Shown here one piece after another: positions 42,134 to 49,508 of a stretch of 64,000 bases of DNA (position 1 is its first letter; each line of letters starts with the position of its first letter). This DNA is from Pseudomonas sp. C2B4 (GTDB lineage: Bacteria > Pseudomonadota > Gammaproteobacteria > Pseudomonadales > Pseudomonadaceae). The stretch lies in NCBI RefSeq assembly GCF_013359695.1, contig NZ_JABFMU010000004.1:124001-188000 (forward strand), given 5' to 3'. The notes under the pieces were generated by a model. That model was not told where the DNA came from and did no database searches. It was given only the letters and a program-made list of their open reading frames with translations. The position numbers and the translations under genes are program-made.

Positions 42134-42661
42134 ATGAGCTACAGCAAGATTCCGGCTGGCAAAGACCTGCCGAACGACATCTACGTCGCGATCGAGATTC
42201 CGGCCAACCACGCGCCGATCAAGTACGAAATCGACAAAGACAGCGATTGCCTGTTCGTTGACCGTTTCATGGCCACCCCAATGTTCTACCCGGCCAACTA
42301 CGGTTACATCCCGAACACCCTGGCTGACGACGGTGATCCCCTGGACGTGCTGGTCGTAACCCCTTACCCGGTTGCCCCAGGCTCCGTGATCCGCGCCCGT
42401 CCGGTCGGCATCCTGAACATGACCGACGACGGCGGCGGCGATGCCAAAGTCATCGCTGTTCCACACGACAAGCTGTCCCAGCTGTACGTCGATGTGAAGG
42501 AATACACCGACCTGCCAGCCCTGCTGATCCAGCAGATCGAGCACTTCTTCGCGAACTACAAAGATCTCGAAAAAGGCAAATGGGTGAAGATCGAAGGCTG
42601 GGACGGCGCAGACGCCGCCCGCGCTGCAATCACCAAGTCGGTTGCTGCCTATAAAGGCTAA
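42134..42661 (+). CDS. ppa: Inorganic pyrophosphatase
   Basis: Ppa hydrolyses pyrophosphate to drive biosynthesis. The 175-residue family I enzyme has the signature [15 protein letters not shown] with its metal-binding Asp residues, and [17 protein letters not shown]. The start at 42134 ([15 protein letters not shown]) is the family start. It is followed by a strong terminator. Confidence 0.98.
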   Translation: MSYSKIPAGKDLPNDIYVAIEIPANHAPIKYEIDKDSDCLFVDRFMATPMFYPANYGYIPNTLADDGDPLDVLVVTPYPVAPGSVIRARPVGILNMTDDGGGDAKVIAVPHDKLSQLYVDVKEYTDLPALLIQQIEHFFANYKDLEKGKWVKIEGWDGADAARAAITKSVAAYKG

Positions 42662-42696
42662 GAAGCCGCTAAAAGCTTCTAGCGACACGCTTCAAG

Positions 42697-42724
42697 AAAA
42701 ACCCCGGTGATCCGGGGTTTTTTG
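42697..42724 (+). terminator. Rho-independent terminator of ppa
   Basis: AACCCCGG and CCGGGGTT arms with a TGAT loop and six T residues after; left flank AAAAA. It lies 36 bp past ppa. Confidence 0.95.
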
Positions 42725-42745
42725 TGGGCGCTCGAAAAGCACCAG

Positions 42746-42841
42746 TTAAACGCCTTGTTTAAGAGGACTGGCTTTGGTGTTTTTTTGTTTAAAAATCCTC
42801 AAACACGTCTTACATCCCGTCGTAAATTTCCCTCGAAATTT
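42746..42841 (+). promoter_or_regulatory. Inverted repeats upstream of the CI-like repressor
   Basis: Two short perfect inverted repeats lie between the ppa terminator and the repressor gene: TTAAAC-N5-GTTTAA (42746-42762) and AAATTTC-CCTC-GAAATTT (42824-42841). The second is 51 bp before the start codon, where an autoregulating operator would be expected. The region is AT-rich compared with its surroundings. Operator function is inferred. Confidence 0.45.
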
Positions 42842-42891
42842 GAACGCGTCGTTTATTCAAAGCCTTATGCCGCGCCAGTAGACTCGCGTTT

Positions 42892-43638
42892 ATGAAAAAG
42901 AACACTAGCGGCCCTCGCTTCAAAGCACTCCTTGGATTAGCCAATATCACGACAACCGGGTTTGCCGAATTCCTGAACACGGCCCCGCAAAATGTCCACA
43001 ATTGGTACACCCGTGGTGTGCCCGCCCACTGCATGGAAGAAGTCGCCAGAAAACTGTCCGTCAACAGTGAATGGCTGAAAACAGGCAATGGCCCGAAAGA
43101 CGCCACGCACCTGCGCCTGCACGACGAATCCGGCAACATCTTCGACGCCCAAGCGATTCGCGGCGTCTACACGGTCATTGAACCCACCGACGTCGAACTC
43201 CCCCTCTACAAGGAATTCGCCACCGCCCCCGGCTCCAGCAAAACCCACGTCATCGAAGACCCTGGCCAATCCATCCGACTGCCACGCAGCCACCTGGACT
43301 CCCTGGAAATCAACCATGCAGACGCCATCTGCGCCCACATGATCGGCAACAGCATGGCTGAGCGCATAGAAGACGGCTCGACTCTGGCCATCGACCGTGG
43401 CCTGACCCAGATTGTGGACGGCGAGATCTATGCCATCGAACACGACGGCATGCTGCGAATCAAATACCTGCATCGAATGCCGGGGAACGCGCTGCGATTA
43501 CGCAGCCATAACCGCGCAGACTACCCGGATGAAATCTTCAGGCCCGCGCAAATCGAAGAGCAGAACATCAGGGTATTGGGCTGGGTGTTCTGGTGGTCGA
43601 CACTGAACAAACGCAGGCCGCCGGTGCCGTTTTTGTGA
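42892..43638 (+). CDS. LexA/CI-like transcriptional repressor (HTH + S24)
   Basis: The 248-residue protein has an N-terminal helix-turn-helix (about 20-60, TTGFAEFLNTAPQNVHNWY) and a C-terminal S24 domain with the Ser-Lys dyad Ser154 (MIGNSM) and Lys191 (LRIKYL). Such proteins resemble phage CI and PrtR, which releases pyocin genes after DNA damage in P. aeruginosa. The usual Ala-Gly or Cys-Gly self-cleavage site is not obvious between the domains. No good ribosome site is seen before ATG 42892. It stands 940 bp upstream of the bacteriocin gene. Whether it controls that gene is not known. Confidence 0.85.
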   Translation: MKKNTSGPRFKALLGLANITTTGFAEFLNTAPQNVHNWYTRGVPAHCMEEVARKLSVNSEWLKTGNGPKDATHLRLHDESGNIFDAQAIRGVYTVIEPTDVELPLYKEFATAPGSSKTHVIEDPGQSIRLPRSHLDSLEINHADAICAHMIGNSMAERIEDGSTLAIDRGLTQIVDGEIYAIEHDGMLRIKYLHRMPGNALRLRSHNRADYPDEIFRPAQIEEQNIRVLGWVFWWSTLNKRRPPVPFL

Positions 43639-43651
43639 AATCGGGGGAAGG

Positions 43652-43720
43652 TCATCGCGGGCAAGCCACGCTCCCACAAGCTCCTGCAATACCTGTGGGA
43701 GCGCGGCTTGCCCGCGAATG
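43652..43720. repeat. REP pair (REPIN-like) after the repressor gene
   Basis: TCATCGCGGGCAAGCCACGC (43652-43680) faces an inverted copy (43693-43720). It has the GCGGGCAAGCC core found also at 7691-7782. Confidence 0.85.
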
Positions 43721-44068
43721 CGATAGGACATTCACCAGAAAACACCAATCCTTGAGCCACACCTGAGCAATCCAAACGCTCTATCCCACACGCCAAGCTG
43801 GGAATTTCCCCAAAAAATCAGTATGCTGCGCCCCACATTTGCGCATCGACCCGCCCCGCGGCTCCGATCGCACCGACAAGGCAGATGACTTTCTCGCCGA
43901 GTCCCACAGCCGGACGCAAGATCCGGGTGTACGTTTTGAAGGCTGGCGCGGTTTACCAAAAATGATCCAAGCCAGTCCCCGAGAAGCCGGCCACAAGCCG
44001 GCTTTTTAATGCCTGAAAAAAGTTGGGACGCAACCGCGTCCAGACGCTTCGCAGAATTTACTTGAGCC
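43721..44068 (+). other. Region without an obvious gene, ending in an orphan terminator
   Basis: No family-matched gene is visible. TATGCT at 43822-43827 could be a -10, and a strong terminator closes the segment at 43984-44008, so a transcript of roughly 170-180 nt is possible. A rightward frame without an ATG stays open from before 43800 and ends in TAA inside the terminator; a 26-codon ATG frame starts at 43886. Neither is recognised. It could be a small RNA, a tiny peptide gene or the tail of a lost gene. Confidence 0.4.
43984..44008 (+). terminator. Orphan Rho-independent terminator
   Basis: AAGCCGGC (43984-43991) and GCCGGCTT (43997-44004) form a perfect 8-bp stem with a 5-nt loop and a T-run. 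No annotated gene ends just before it; the repressor ends about 350 bp upstream with a REP pair between. Confidence 0.85.
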
Positions 44069-44352
44069 TCACGGATAACTAAACGCCTTAACCAGCGTCA
44101 ACTCCCCCACCGCCCGCATCGGCACCACAAACGTCTCCATCTTCTCGCTCGGCGTTCCCTCCTCAGTAATCACCGTCACCTGCGCGGTGGTCAGCGGTTG
44201 TACAGCATCCTCCTGCCCTTCTTAATCACTGCGATAACCACCGCCGAAATAATTCACATACACCAGATACTGCCCTTTGATCGGTGCCGGCATGGCGAAA
44301 ATTTCCGGGCCGTAGCCGGTGGTGACGTCGACATCCAGTGCCGCGCCATGGG
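44069..44352 (-). pseudogene. Truncated copy of the magF 3' end (left direct repeat)
   Basis: About 280 bp here match the last part of magF (47075-47357) at roughly 90% identity by eye, in the same orientation, beginning at the stop codon. The copy is non-functional: a TAA replaces the Glu codon in the NDEEGQ region (plus strand near 44223), and the frame is lost to the right of about 44345, so no start remains. It forms the outer boundary of the bacteriocin cassette. This suggests the cassette arrived with, or recombined through, magF sequence. Confidence 0.88.
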
Positions 44353-44396
44353 TGCGACCGCGTGCAAATCGAAACCGCAATCACGAATAGTTACTA

Positions 44397-44417
44397 ATTG
44401 CATGTAGCATTTAAGTC
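44397..44417 (+). promoter_or_regulatory. Possible PrtN-type P-box upstream of the bacteriocin gene
   Basis: ATTGCATGTAGCATTTAAGT resembles two consecutive units of the pyocin P-box pattern ATTGnnnGTnnn, the second lacking the G. It lies about 160 bp before the bacteriocin start, just inside the cassette. PrtN is the activator of pyocin genes in P. aeruginosa; the match here is partial. Confidence 0.3.
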
Positions 44418-44578
44418 TGCGTGACTGCACAGTTAGCCCGCTTGATTTTCGTACTACTTCCGAATTCAAGCATTCACGGCCACCCCCACTCACGACATCA
44501 CAGAAGCAGGGCTAGATCAGAATTCTTAGTTTTGGTTGATCCACCGTCGCAATAGAAAATACTTAAAAGGATATTTGT

Positions 44579-46348
44579 ATGTCTGGCGCAGGTAGATATT
44601 TAGGACCTCATATAAAAACAGGCCCAAACTCTTATGAAATAGGTCCAGTTCCCATTAGAGCTCTCAGACTACCAACATTCAATGGGAGCCAGGGTCTCTA
44701 TATCAACACTGAAGACCATCGGGGACGTACCCCAAGCAAGGATAAGCTTGACCCCCTTACACCTTACATATGGGATGACTTCATAGGAGAGCATCGTGCT
44801 AACCAATCAATTATCGATGATGAATATCAAGAAATTTTTAACAGAATAACAATCACAGTTAGCAATGAAATCGAACAAAGAAAGCAAGGCGCTAAATCAG
44901 GCCAGCAACTCAATCAAATAGACAACGCAAAAACAGATCAAACAACAACTATCAATACTATACGTCTAAAGGAGCAAGAGTATCAGTCTCAAATCGAGAC
45001 TGCGCATTCACTTTATGGGCAAAATCCATTTTTTCTAATGAAAGATCTGCCTTTCCGAAAAGTAGTTGATGGAGTGAATTCGGTACCGCCGGATTTACTG
45101 GGAGCCTATGCCGCAATCGACCGAGCATACCGCTCTGCCCTGGAACTCAAACGACTCTCGCTAGAAAATAACATTCTGGCCAGTCACCTTGCCGGTCTGG
45201 CGAAAAGCCTGAGCCAAGCTGAAACCGGGTCACAAGCCGAGCCGGCACAGATGTCGAGTTGGTTAGCGGAAAGACTCTATGCAACGAATACTGAAAAAGA
45301 TATTCGTATCCAGTTACTCCCACACTTTCTTCAAGCAGAAATCGCTGCAGCAACAGGTTCAGTAGAAGGACTCACTCACTCTCAGTCGCTAGAAAAGTAC
45401 AAAGCAGTAATAGACAATTTAATCGTTCAAAACCAGGCAGCAGTTGGCACCTATGCAACGGCCAACCCAAATATACAACTACCATTAAGCAAACCTGAAC
45501 TTGAATCTATTAAAAGCCTTGTTCACTTACAGGCTAACACCAACTTGGGCAAGCGATGGAATGATTACCACGCATCCCTACTTCACTCGGAATCAGTGCG
45601 GCATTTGGCCGCTGCAGCAAGCGCTTTTGGAGAGCTAATCGCGCGAGCTAAAGAGGCAGAAAATTCGCTGGAGCAAATTCGACTTGTAACTGAGGCTGAG
45701 GCTAGAAGAGTTGCCGCGGAGCAGGCCCGAATTGCTGCCGAAGAAGAAGCCCGAGCCGAGGAATCGGTCTATAAAGAGGCAGTAAGTTTCTTGGCAGATA
45801 CTAACAAGCACATTCTCGAAAAATACGGGGCCGAGCTGAGTAAAGTTGCTCAAGATCTGCAAACCAATATTTCGGGGAAGAAGATCAGAAGCTACGATGA
45901 AGCATTGGCCTCCTTTGAAAAAATCAATTCCAACCCTAATTTAAAGCTTAACGCAAAAGACACTCAAGCTGTAGTCGATGCTTTGAATGCGCTAGATAAA
46001 GCAACCTTCGCGGATAATGCAAAGCGATTGGGAAAGGCATTTGGTGTCACTGGAAAAATTGTTCAGGCAGAGGCGATTCGCGAAAAAACCATCATCGGTA
46101 TTCAAACGGGAGATTGGAAACCGCTGGGGTTAGAGATTGAAGCAATAGCAGCCGGAGCCTTGGCCGCTTACGCTGCAGGAATTCTACTTGCTGGGTTCTT
46201 CGCGACAATCGGTTCACCTGTTCTATTAAGCGTCCCTATCGCCGCATTAATAATAGCCAGTGCAGCTTCCTACTTCGACTCAGAGACAGTTGACGAAATA
46301 AATAAATATTTAATAAACTTTTCAGAAGCAAACCTGAAAACCAGTTAG
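44579..46348 (+). CDS. Pore-forming S-type pyocin-like bacteriocin
   Basis: The 589-residue protein ends in a colicin-type pore-forming domain (about 397-580): EAVSFLADTNKHILEKYG, GKKIRSYDEAL, KLNAKD, GKAFGVTGK and TGDWKPL are shared with pyocin S5 and colicins of the E1/Ia group, and a hydrophobic hairpin (523-564) precedes FDSETVDEINKYL. Residues 360-397 form a charged Ala/Glu/Arg helix that probably links to the receptor and translocation parts. The N-terminal 350 residues, beginning MSGAGRYLGP, were not matched to a known receptor-binding domain. No signal peptide is present, as in other S-type pyocins. AAGGA precedes the start. It should kill relatives by depolarising the inner membrane. 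Confidence 0.9.
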   Translation: MSGAGRYLGPHIKTGPNSYEIGPVPIRALRLPTFNGSQGLYINTEDHRGRTPSKDKLDPLTPYIWDDFIGEHRANQSIIDDEYQEIFNRITITVSNEIEQRKQGAKSGQQLNQIDNAKTDQTTTINTIRLKEQEYQSQIETAHSLYGQNPFFLMKDLPFRKVVDGVNSVPPDLLGAYAAIDRAYRSALELKRLSLENNILASHLAGLAKSLSQAETGSQAEPAQMSSWLAERLYATNTEKDIRIQLLPHFLQAEIAAATGSVEGLTHSQSLEKYKAVIDNLIVQNQAAVGTYATANPNIQLPLSKPELESIKSLVHLQANTNLGKRWNDYHASLLHSESVRHLAAAASAFGELIARAKEAENSLEQIRLVTEAEARRVAAEQARIAAEEEARAEESVYKEAVSFLADTNKHILEKYGAELSKVAQDLQTNISGKKIRSYDEALASFEKINSNPNLKLNAKDTQAVVDALNALDKATFADNAKRLGKAFGVTGKIVQAEAIREKTIIGIQTGDWKPLGLEIEAIAAGALAAYAAGILLAGFFATIGSPVLLSVPIAALIIASAASYFDSETVDEINKYLINFSEANLKTS

Positions 46349-46374
46349 ATGCTTGACCAATAGCTGATCAACAT

Positions 46375-46404
46375 CCTCAGCACTGCATAGGTGCTGAGGG
46401 CTTT
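46375..46404 (+). terminator. Hairpin between bacteriocin and immunity genes
   Basis: CCTCAGCAC (46375-46383) and GTGCTGAGG (46391-46399) form a perfect 9-bp stem with a 7-nt loop, followed by GCTTT. The short T-run suggests a weak terminator that could lower read-through into the next gene. Confidence 0.55.
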
Positions 46405-46421
46405 AGCTCATAGAGGGCCAC

Positions 46422-46985
46422 ATGGAAAAACTTGGTATAAAATTTAAAAAAATGGAAATACCATATTTATTCATGACAATCACCTGGATTCCAATTTTTT
46501 TATCCATCTATTTTATCCCCAACAACGCAGACACTCAATTACTACACTCTATAGAAAGAATAATCGACCAAAACCTTTTCGGAAAGGTTGGTGCGTGGTC
46601 ATCGAATTTCCCTTTAACATCGAAATTCATTACCAACTACATATGTTTAACTGCCCCTGTATTCTCCATAATATTCACCTACAAGACACTGAAACACTCA
46701 TCCTTTGAACGAATAAACTTTCCTAGACACTCTGAAAAAAAACTCATTTTTTTGCTGCCAGGATTTATTGCATTATCATCTTTCATCGTATTCATTTTAT
46801 ATTTCGACGACACCGATTTAGCCCACGCAAGGAGGCGCTATGCGATCCTTGGAGCATATAAAATAACTTACGCTTTATATTCAGCAGGCCTTTTGTACGC
46901 AATCTACGTTTTAACAGTCATGAATTATCTGATATTCAGATACTCCCCTGCATACATAATCCAAAAAATTCGATCAGCACGATAA
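46422..46985 (+). CDS. Four-helix membrane protein, probable bacteriocin immunity protein
   Basis: The 187-residue protein has four hydrophobic segments (about 13-33, 66-88, 107-127 and 144-170) and basic ends. This size and topology fit the immunity proteins of A-type pore-forming colicins, which sit in the inner membrane and neutralise the pore domain. No family motif was recognised, so the call comes mainly from its place 73 bp downstream of a pore-former. It is on the same strand as the toxin, whereas immunity genes of pore-forming colicins are usually opposite. It is the most AT-rich gene in the window, which points to recent transfer. Confidence 0.75.
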   Translation: MEKLGIKFKKMEIPYLFMTITWIPIFLSIYFIPNNADTQLLHSIERIIDQNLFGKVGAWSSNFPLTSKFITNYICLTAPVFSIIFTYKTLKHSSFERINFPRHSEKKLIFLLPGFIALSSFIVFILYFDDTDLAHARRRYAILGAYKITYALYSAGLLYAIYVLTVMNYLIFRYSPAYIIQKIRSAR

Positions 46986-47074
46986 TAAATCATAAAGAGC
47001 AGCATGTTCATTTGATATCATACAAAAAATAACTGCCTCATGAACCAACAACTAATAATGTAAACAATACCAAA

Positions 47075-47884
47075 TCACGGATAACTAAACCCCTTAACTA
47101 ACGTCAACTCCCCCACCGCCCGCATCGGCACCACAAACGTTTCCATCTTCTCGCTCGGCGTCCCCTCTTCGGTAATCACCGTCACCTGCGCGGTGGTCAA
47201 CGGTTGCACCGCATCCTCCTGCCCTTCTTCATCATTGCGGTAGCCACCGCCGAAGTAATTCACATACACCAGGTACTGCCCCTTGATCGGCGCGGGCATG
47301 GCGAAGATTTCCGGGCCGTAGCCGGTGGTGACGTCGACATCGAGTGCCGCGCCGTTGGGCACGGCGCGGTCGCCGTACCAGATGTGGGCGCCGTCGGGGG
47401 TGATGAGGTGGAGGTCGAGGTCCGTGCCGTCGCTGTCCCAGGCCAGCAATACGCGCAATTTGGCGGGTGTCGCGCCGCCACTGGCGTTGAGGAACTGCGT
47501 ACGCTGGCGATGCTGGCCGTCGGGACTGCGGACTTCGACGCTGTTGCTGCCATTGGGGAATGAGAACGGGCGGTCGAAGCGGCCGGCGGAGTCGATTTTC
47601 AGCGGCATGCTGACGCCGTTGACGATCAGTCGACCGGGCTCGTTGTTCTTGGGCGTGGCTTTGATCTGGCCACTGATGCGTGCGGTGTTGGCCTGCCCTG
47701 CTGGCGTGTTAACCGAGGAAGCCGGGTAGTTGACGGTCTGGCGGAAGCGCTCGCCCTCACCTTCAGGCGCACCGGTTCGCCAGCCGCCAGCGGGGGTGTC
47801 GAGTTTGACGCCTTGCGCCATCGCCAGCGGTAAAACCGACAACGAACAAAGCAACAGCAAGACCTGTGGAAAACGAAGTGTCAT
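47075..47884 (-). CDS. magF: MagF: secreted DUF2135 protein
   Basis: The 269-residue protein has a signal peptide (cleavage near AMA-QG, residue 24) and a DUF2135 (YfaP-like) domain: LRVLLAWDSDGTDLDLHLITPDGAHIWYGD, then YLVYVNYFGGGY. It is the last gene of the mag operon and paralogous to magA at 56460. Mag proteins are thought to form a periplasmic complex around the macroglobulin MagD. Its last 280 bp are duplicated at 44069-44352. It begins 3 bp after magE ends. Confidence 0.9.
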   Translation of the reverse strand: MTLRFPQVLLLLCSLSVLPLAMAQGVKLDTPAGGWRTGAPEGEGERFRQTVNYPASSVNTPAGQANTARISGQIKATPKNNEPGRLIVNGVSMPLKIDSAGRFDRPFSFPNGSNSVEVRSPDGQHRQRTQFLNASGGATPAKLRVLLAWDSDGTDLDLHLITPDGAHIWYGDRAVPNGAALDVDVTTGYGPEIFAMPAPIKGQYLVYVNYFGGGYRNDEEGQEDAVQPLTTAQVTVITEEGTPSEKMETFVVPMRAVGELTLVKGFSYP

Positions 47885-47887
47885 GGT

Positions 47888-49507
47888 CTATTCCAGCAAA
47901 AGGTGGCGGGCGAGCCCTTCGATGTAGGTTTCATCCTGGCCATTGGGATGTGCTTCGAAGGCCAGGTGCAGGTATTCGTGGGTCAGGTCGAGGCGGTCCT
48001 GCAGCGAGAGGACGCCACGCACGTAGATGCGCTGGCGTTCGCGGTCGACGTAGGGACGGCCAAACGTCAGGCGGCAGACGGCGAAGGTGCTGACTTCGTT
48101 GTAGCCGATTTCGCTTTCCAGCTTCGGGCGCCAGCCGCGTCGTTGTTTTTGCAGCCAGTCCTGTGCGGCGGGCAGTGCTTCGCAGGAAGCGACCGGATTG
48201 TCCCAACGACTGAGGCTGGCGCGTGGATACGCGTGCAGCAGGATGGCGTCATAGCGTTGTCCGGCGCGGGCCTGTTCGACGGCTTGCTGCCAGGACAGTT
48301 TGTCCGGGCCGGGCTGATCGGAATGGTAGGTCACGGGGCTGCCGGCCAGCACCAGATCAGCGGTCCATGCAGCGATGTTGCGAGCATCAAAGCTGGCCGG
48401 ACGAGGGGCGACCCGCTGGCGCTGGCTGCTGTCGTCGATGCTCAGGCAGTCGCCATGGCGCGTGGCGTTTTGCAGCAAATAGGTGCGGATGGCCACGGCC
48501 AGGGCTTTGGCGGCTTCGACAGGCTCGGGTGTGGCTTCGCGCTGGAGCACGCGAGCGACGTATTCTTCGCGATCAAGGCGCGCGACGAGCTTGTCTTTGA
48601 GCAAAAACAGCTCGCCGTCGCTGTGGATATCTAGCTGGTTGCCATTGGCGAATTCAACGCGATAGTCACCTCGCAACGGCCCCGAGGGCACCTCGTTGCT
48701 GTCTGAAAGTACTCGTTTTAGCGGGTAGCGGGAGAACAGGCTGACTTCGACACAACGCCCCGCATCAGCAGGCCACGCAACAGGTACGACCGCCGATAAC
48801 GCCGCTGCGTAATCACGCAAGACACGCTGACTGGTCCCGCGCCCACCGCTCCAGATCGGCGTACCGTCCACCGTCCAGCCCGCGAATCCACCCTGACGCG
48901 ACGCCGCGTCCTGATCCCCCAGCCAGCTCCAGGTTTTCACCCGCAAGCGGCTGCCGAGTTCGCCGACGACGTTGCCGTCAGCGGCATTCAAGACCACATC
49001 GAGTAGCACTCGCCGCGCCTGTTCCTGCGCCGGCATCACCGCCAGCATACGCAACAACTCCGCGACCGAAACCCGGGTGGCGGGCTGCAATGACGGCAAG
49101 TTCAGCAGCCACTCCGGTGCCTGTCGCGCTTGCCAATACGCTCGCCAGTCCGCGCCGGAAATGCCCAGTCGCGCCGGCTCGAAATACAAGCCGCAGGATT
49201 TGACCAAGGCCTGATCCCGCTCGACCCTGCCTCCTGCCGTGCAGCAATACACTTCCTCTTTCGATTGTCCGCGACATTCATATGCCGGTTCATGTGCGCC
49301 GGTATCCACCAGCCAGCCGTACACAAACAGCTTCCACACACTGCCCAACGGCGTTTGCAAGGTATTGGGCAACGGCTCGCGCGTCAGCAGCTGAGTCCTG
49401 TTCAACGACAACAATTCGCCCTTGGACGCCAGACGCAAAGGTTCGTCCTGCGCCACGGTCAGCGCAGGAATCAAACACAGCAGCAACCAGAGCCAAGGCC
49501 GCAGCAT
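47888..49507 (-). CDS. magE: MagE: DUF2300 protein with SpoIID-like and HExxH segments
   Basis: The 539-residue protein has a signal peptide (about 1-20) and matches DUF2300 (YfaQ). A SpoIID/LytB-like stretch is visible in the middle (EYVARVLQREATPEPVEAAKALAVAIRTYLL), the fold of peptidoglycan-modifying amidase enhancers and transglycosylases. Near the C-terminus, THEYLHLAFEAH gives an HExxH motif (510-514) with Glu residues behind it, as in zinc peptidases. The start at 49507 is 1 bp after the magD stop. Enzyme activity is inferred only. Confidence 0.85.
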   Translation of the reverse strand: MLRPWLWLLLCLIPALTVAQDEPLRLASKGELLSLNRTQLLTREPLPNTLQTPLGSVWKLFVYGWLVDTGAHEPAYECRGQSKEEVYCCTAGGRVERDQALVKSCGLYFEPARLGISGADWRAYWQARQAPEWLLNLPSLQPATRVSVAELLRMLAVMPAQEQARRVLLDVVLNAADGNVVGELGSRLRVKTWSWLGDQDAASRQGGFAGWTVDGTPIWSGGRGTSQRVLRDYAAALSAVVPVAWPADAGRCVEVSLFSRYPLKRVLSDSNEVPSGPLRGDYRVEFANGNQLDIHSDGELFLLKDKLVARLDREEYVARVLQREATPEPVEAAKALAVAIRTYLLQNATRHGDCLSIDDSSQRQRVAPRPASFDARNIAAWTADLVLAGSPVTYHSDQPGPDKLSWQQAVEQARAGQRYDAILLHAYPRASLSRWDNPVASCEALPAAQDWLQKQRRGWRPKLESEIGYNEVSTFAVCRLTFGRPYVDRERQRIYVRGVLSLQDRLDLTHEYLHLAFEAHPNGQDETYIEGLARHLLLE

Positions 49508-49508
49508 G

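Larger units (their letters stand above)
44069..47357. mobile_element. Bacteriocin-immunity cassette bounded by magF direct repeats
   Basis: Direct repeats of about 280 bp (44069-44352 and 47075-47357) enclose about 2.7 kb that encodes the bacteriocin and the membrane protein. The enclosed DNA is much richer in A+T than its neighbours, most strongly in the second gene. No integrase, transposase or inverted ends are visible, so movement by homologous recombination between related mag loci is the likelier route. Recombination between the repeats would remove the cassette and leave magF whole. Confidence 0.7.

Noticed and set aside
43781..43996. 71-codon leftward frame in the orphan region
   Set aside because: It runs antisense to the terminator-closed segment and lacks a ribosome site or family match.
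44198..44407. Short rightward frame in the magF fragment
   Set aside because: It is antisense to the duplicated magF remnant and has no features of its own.
44069..47357. Prophage or R-type pyocin cluster
   Set aside because: No tail, lysis, integrase or structural genes surround the bacteriocin; only the CI-like repressor is phage-like.
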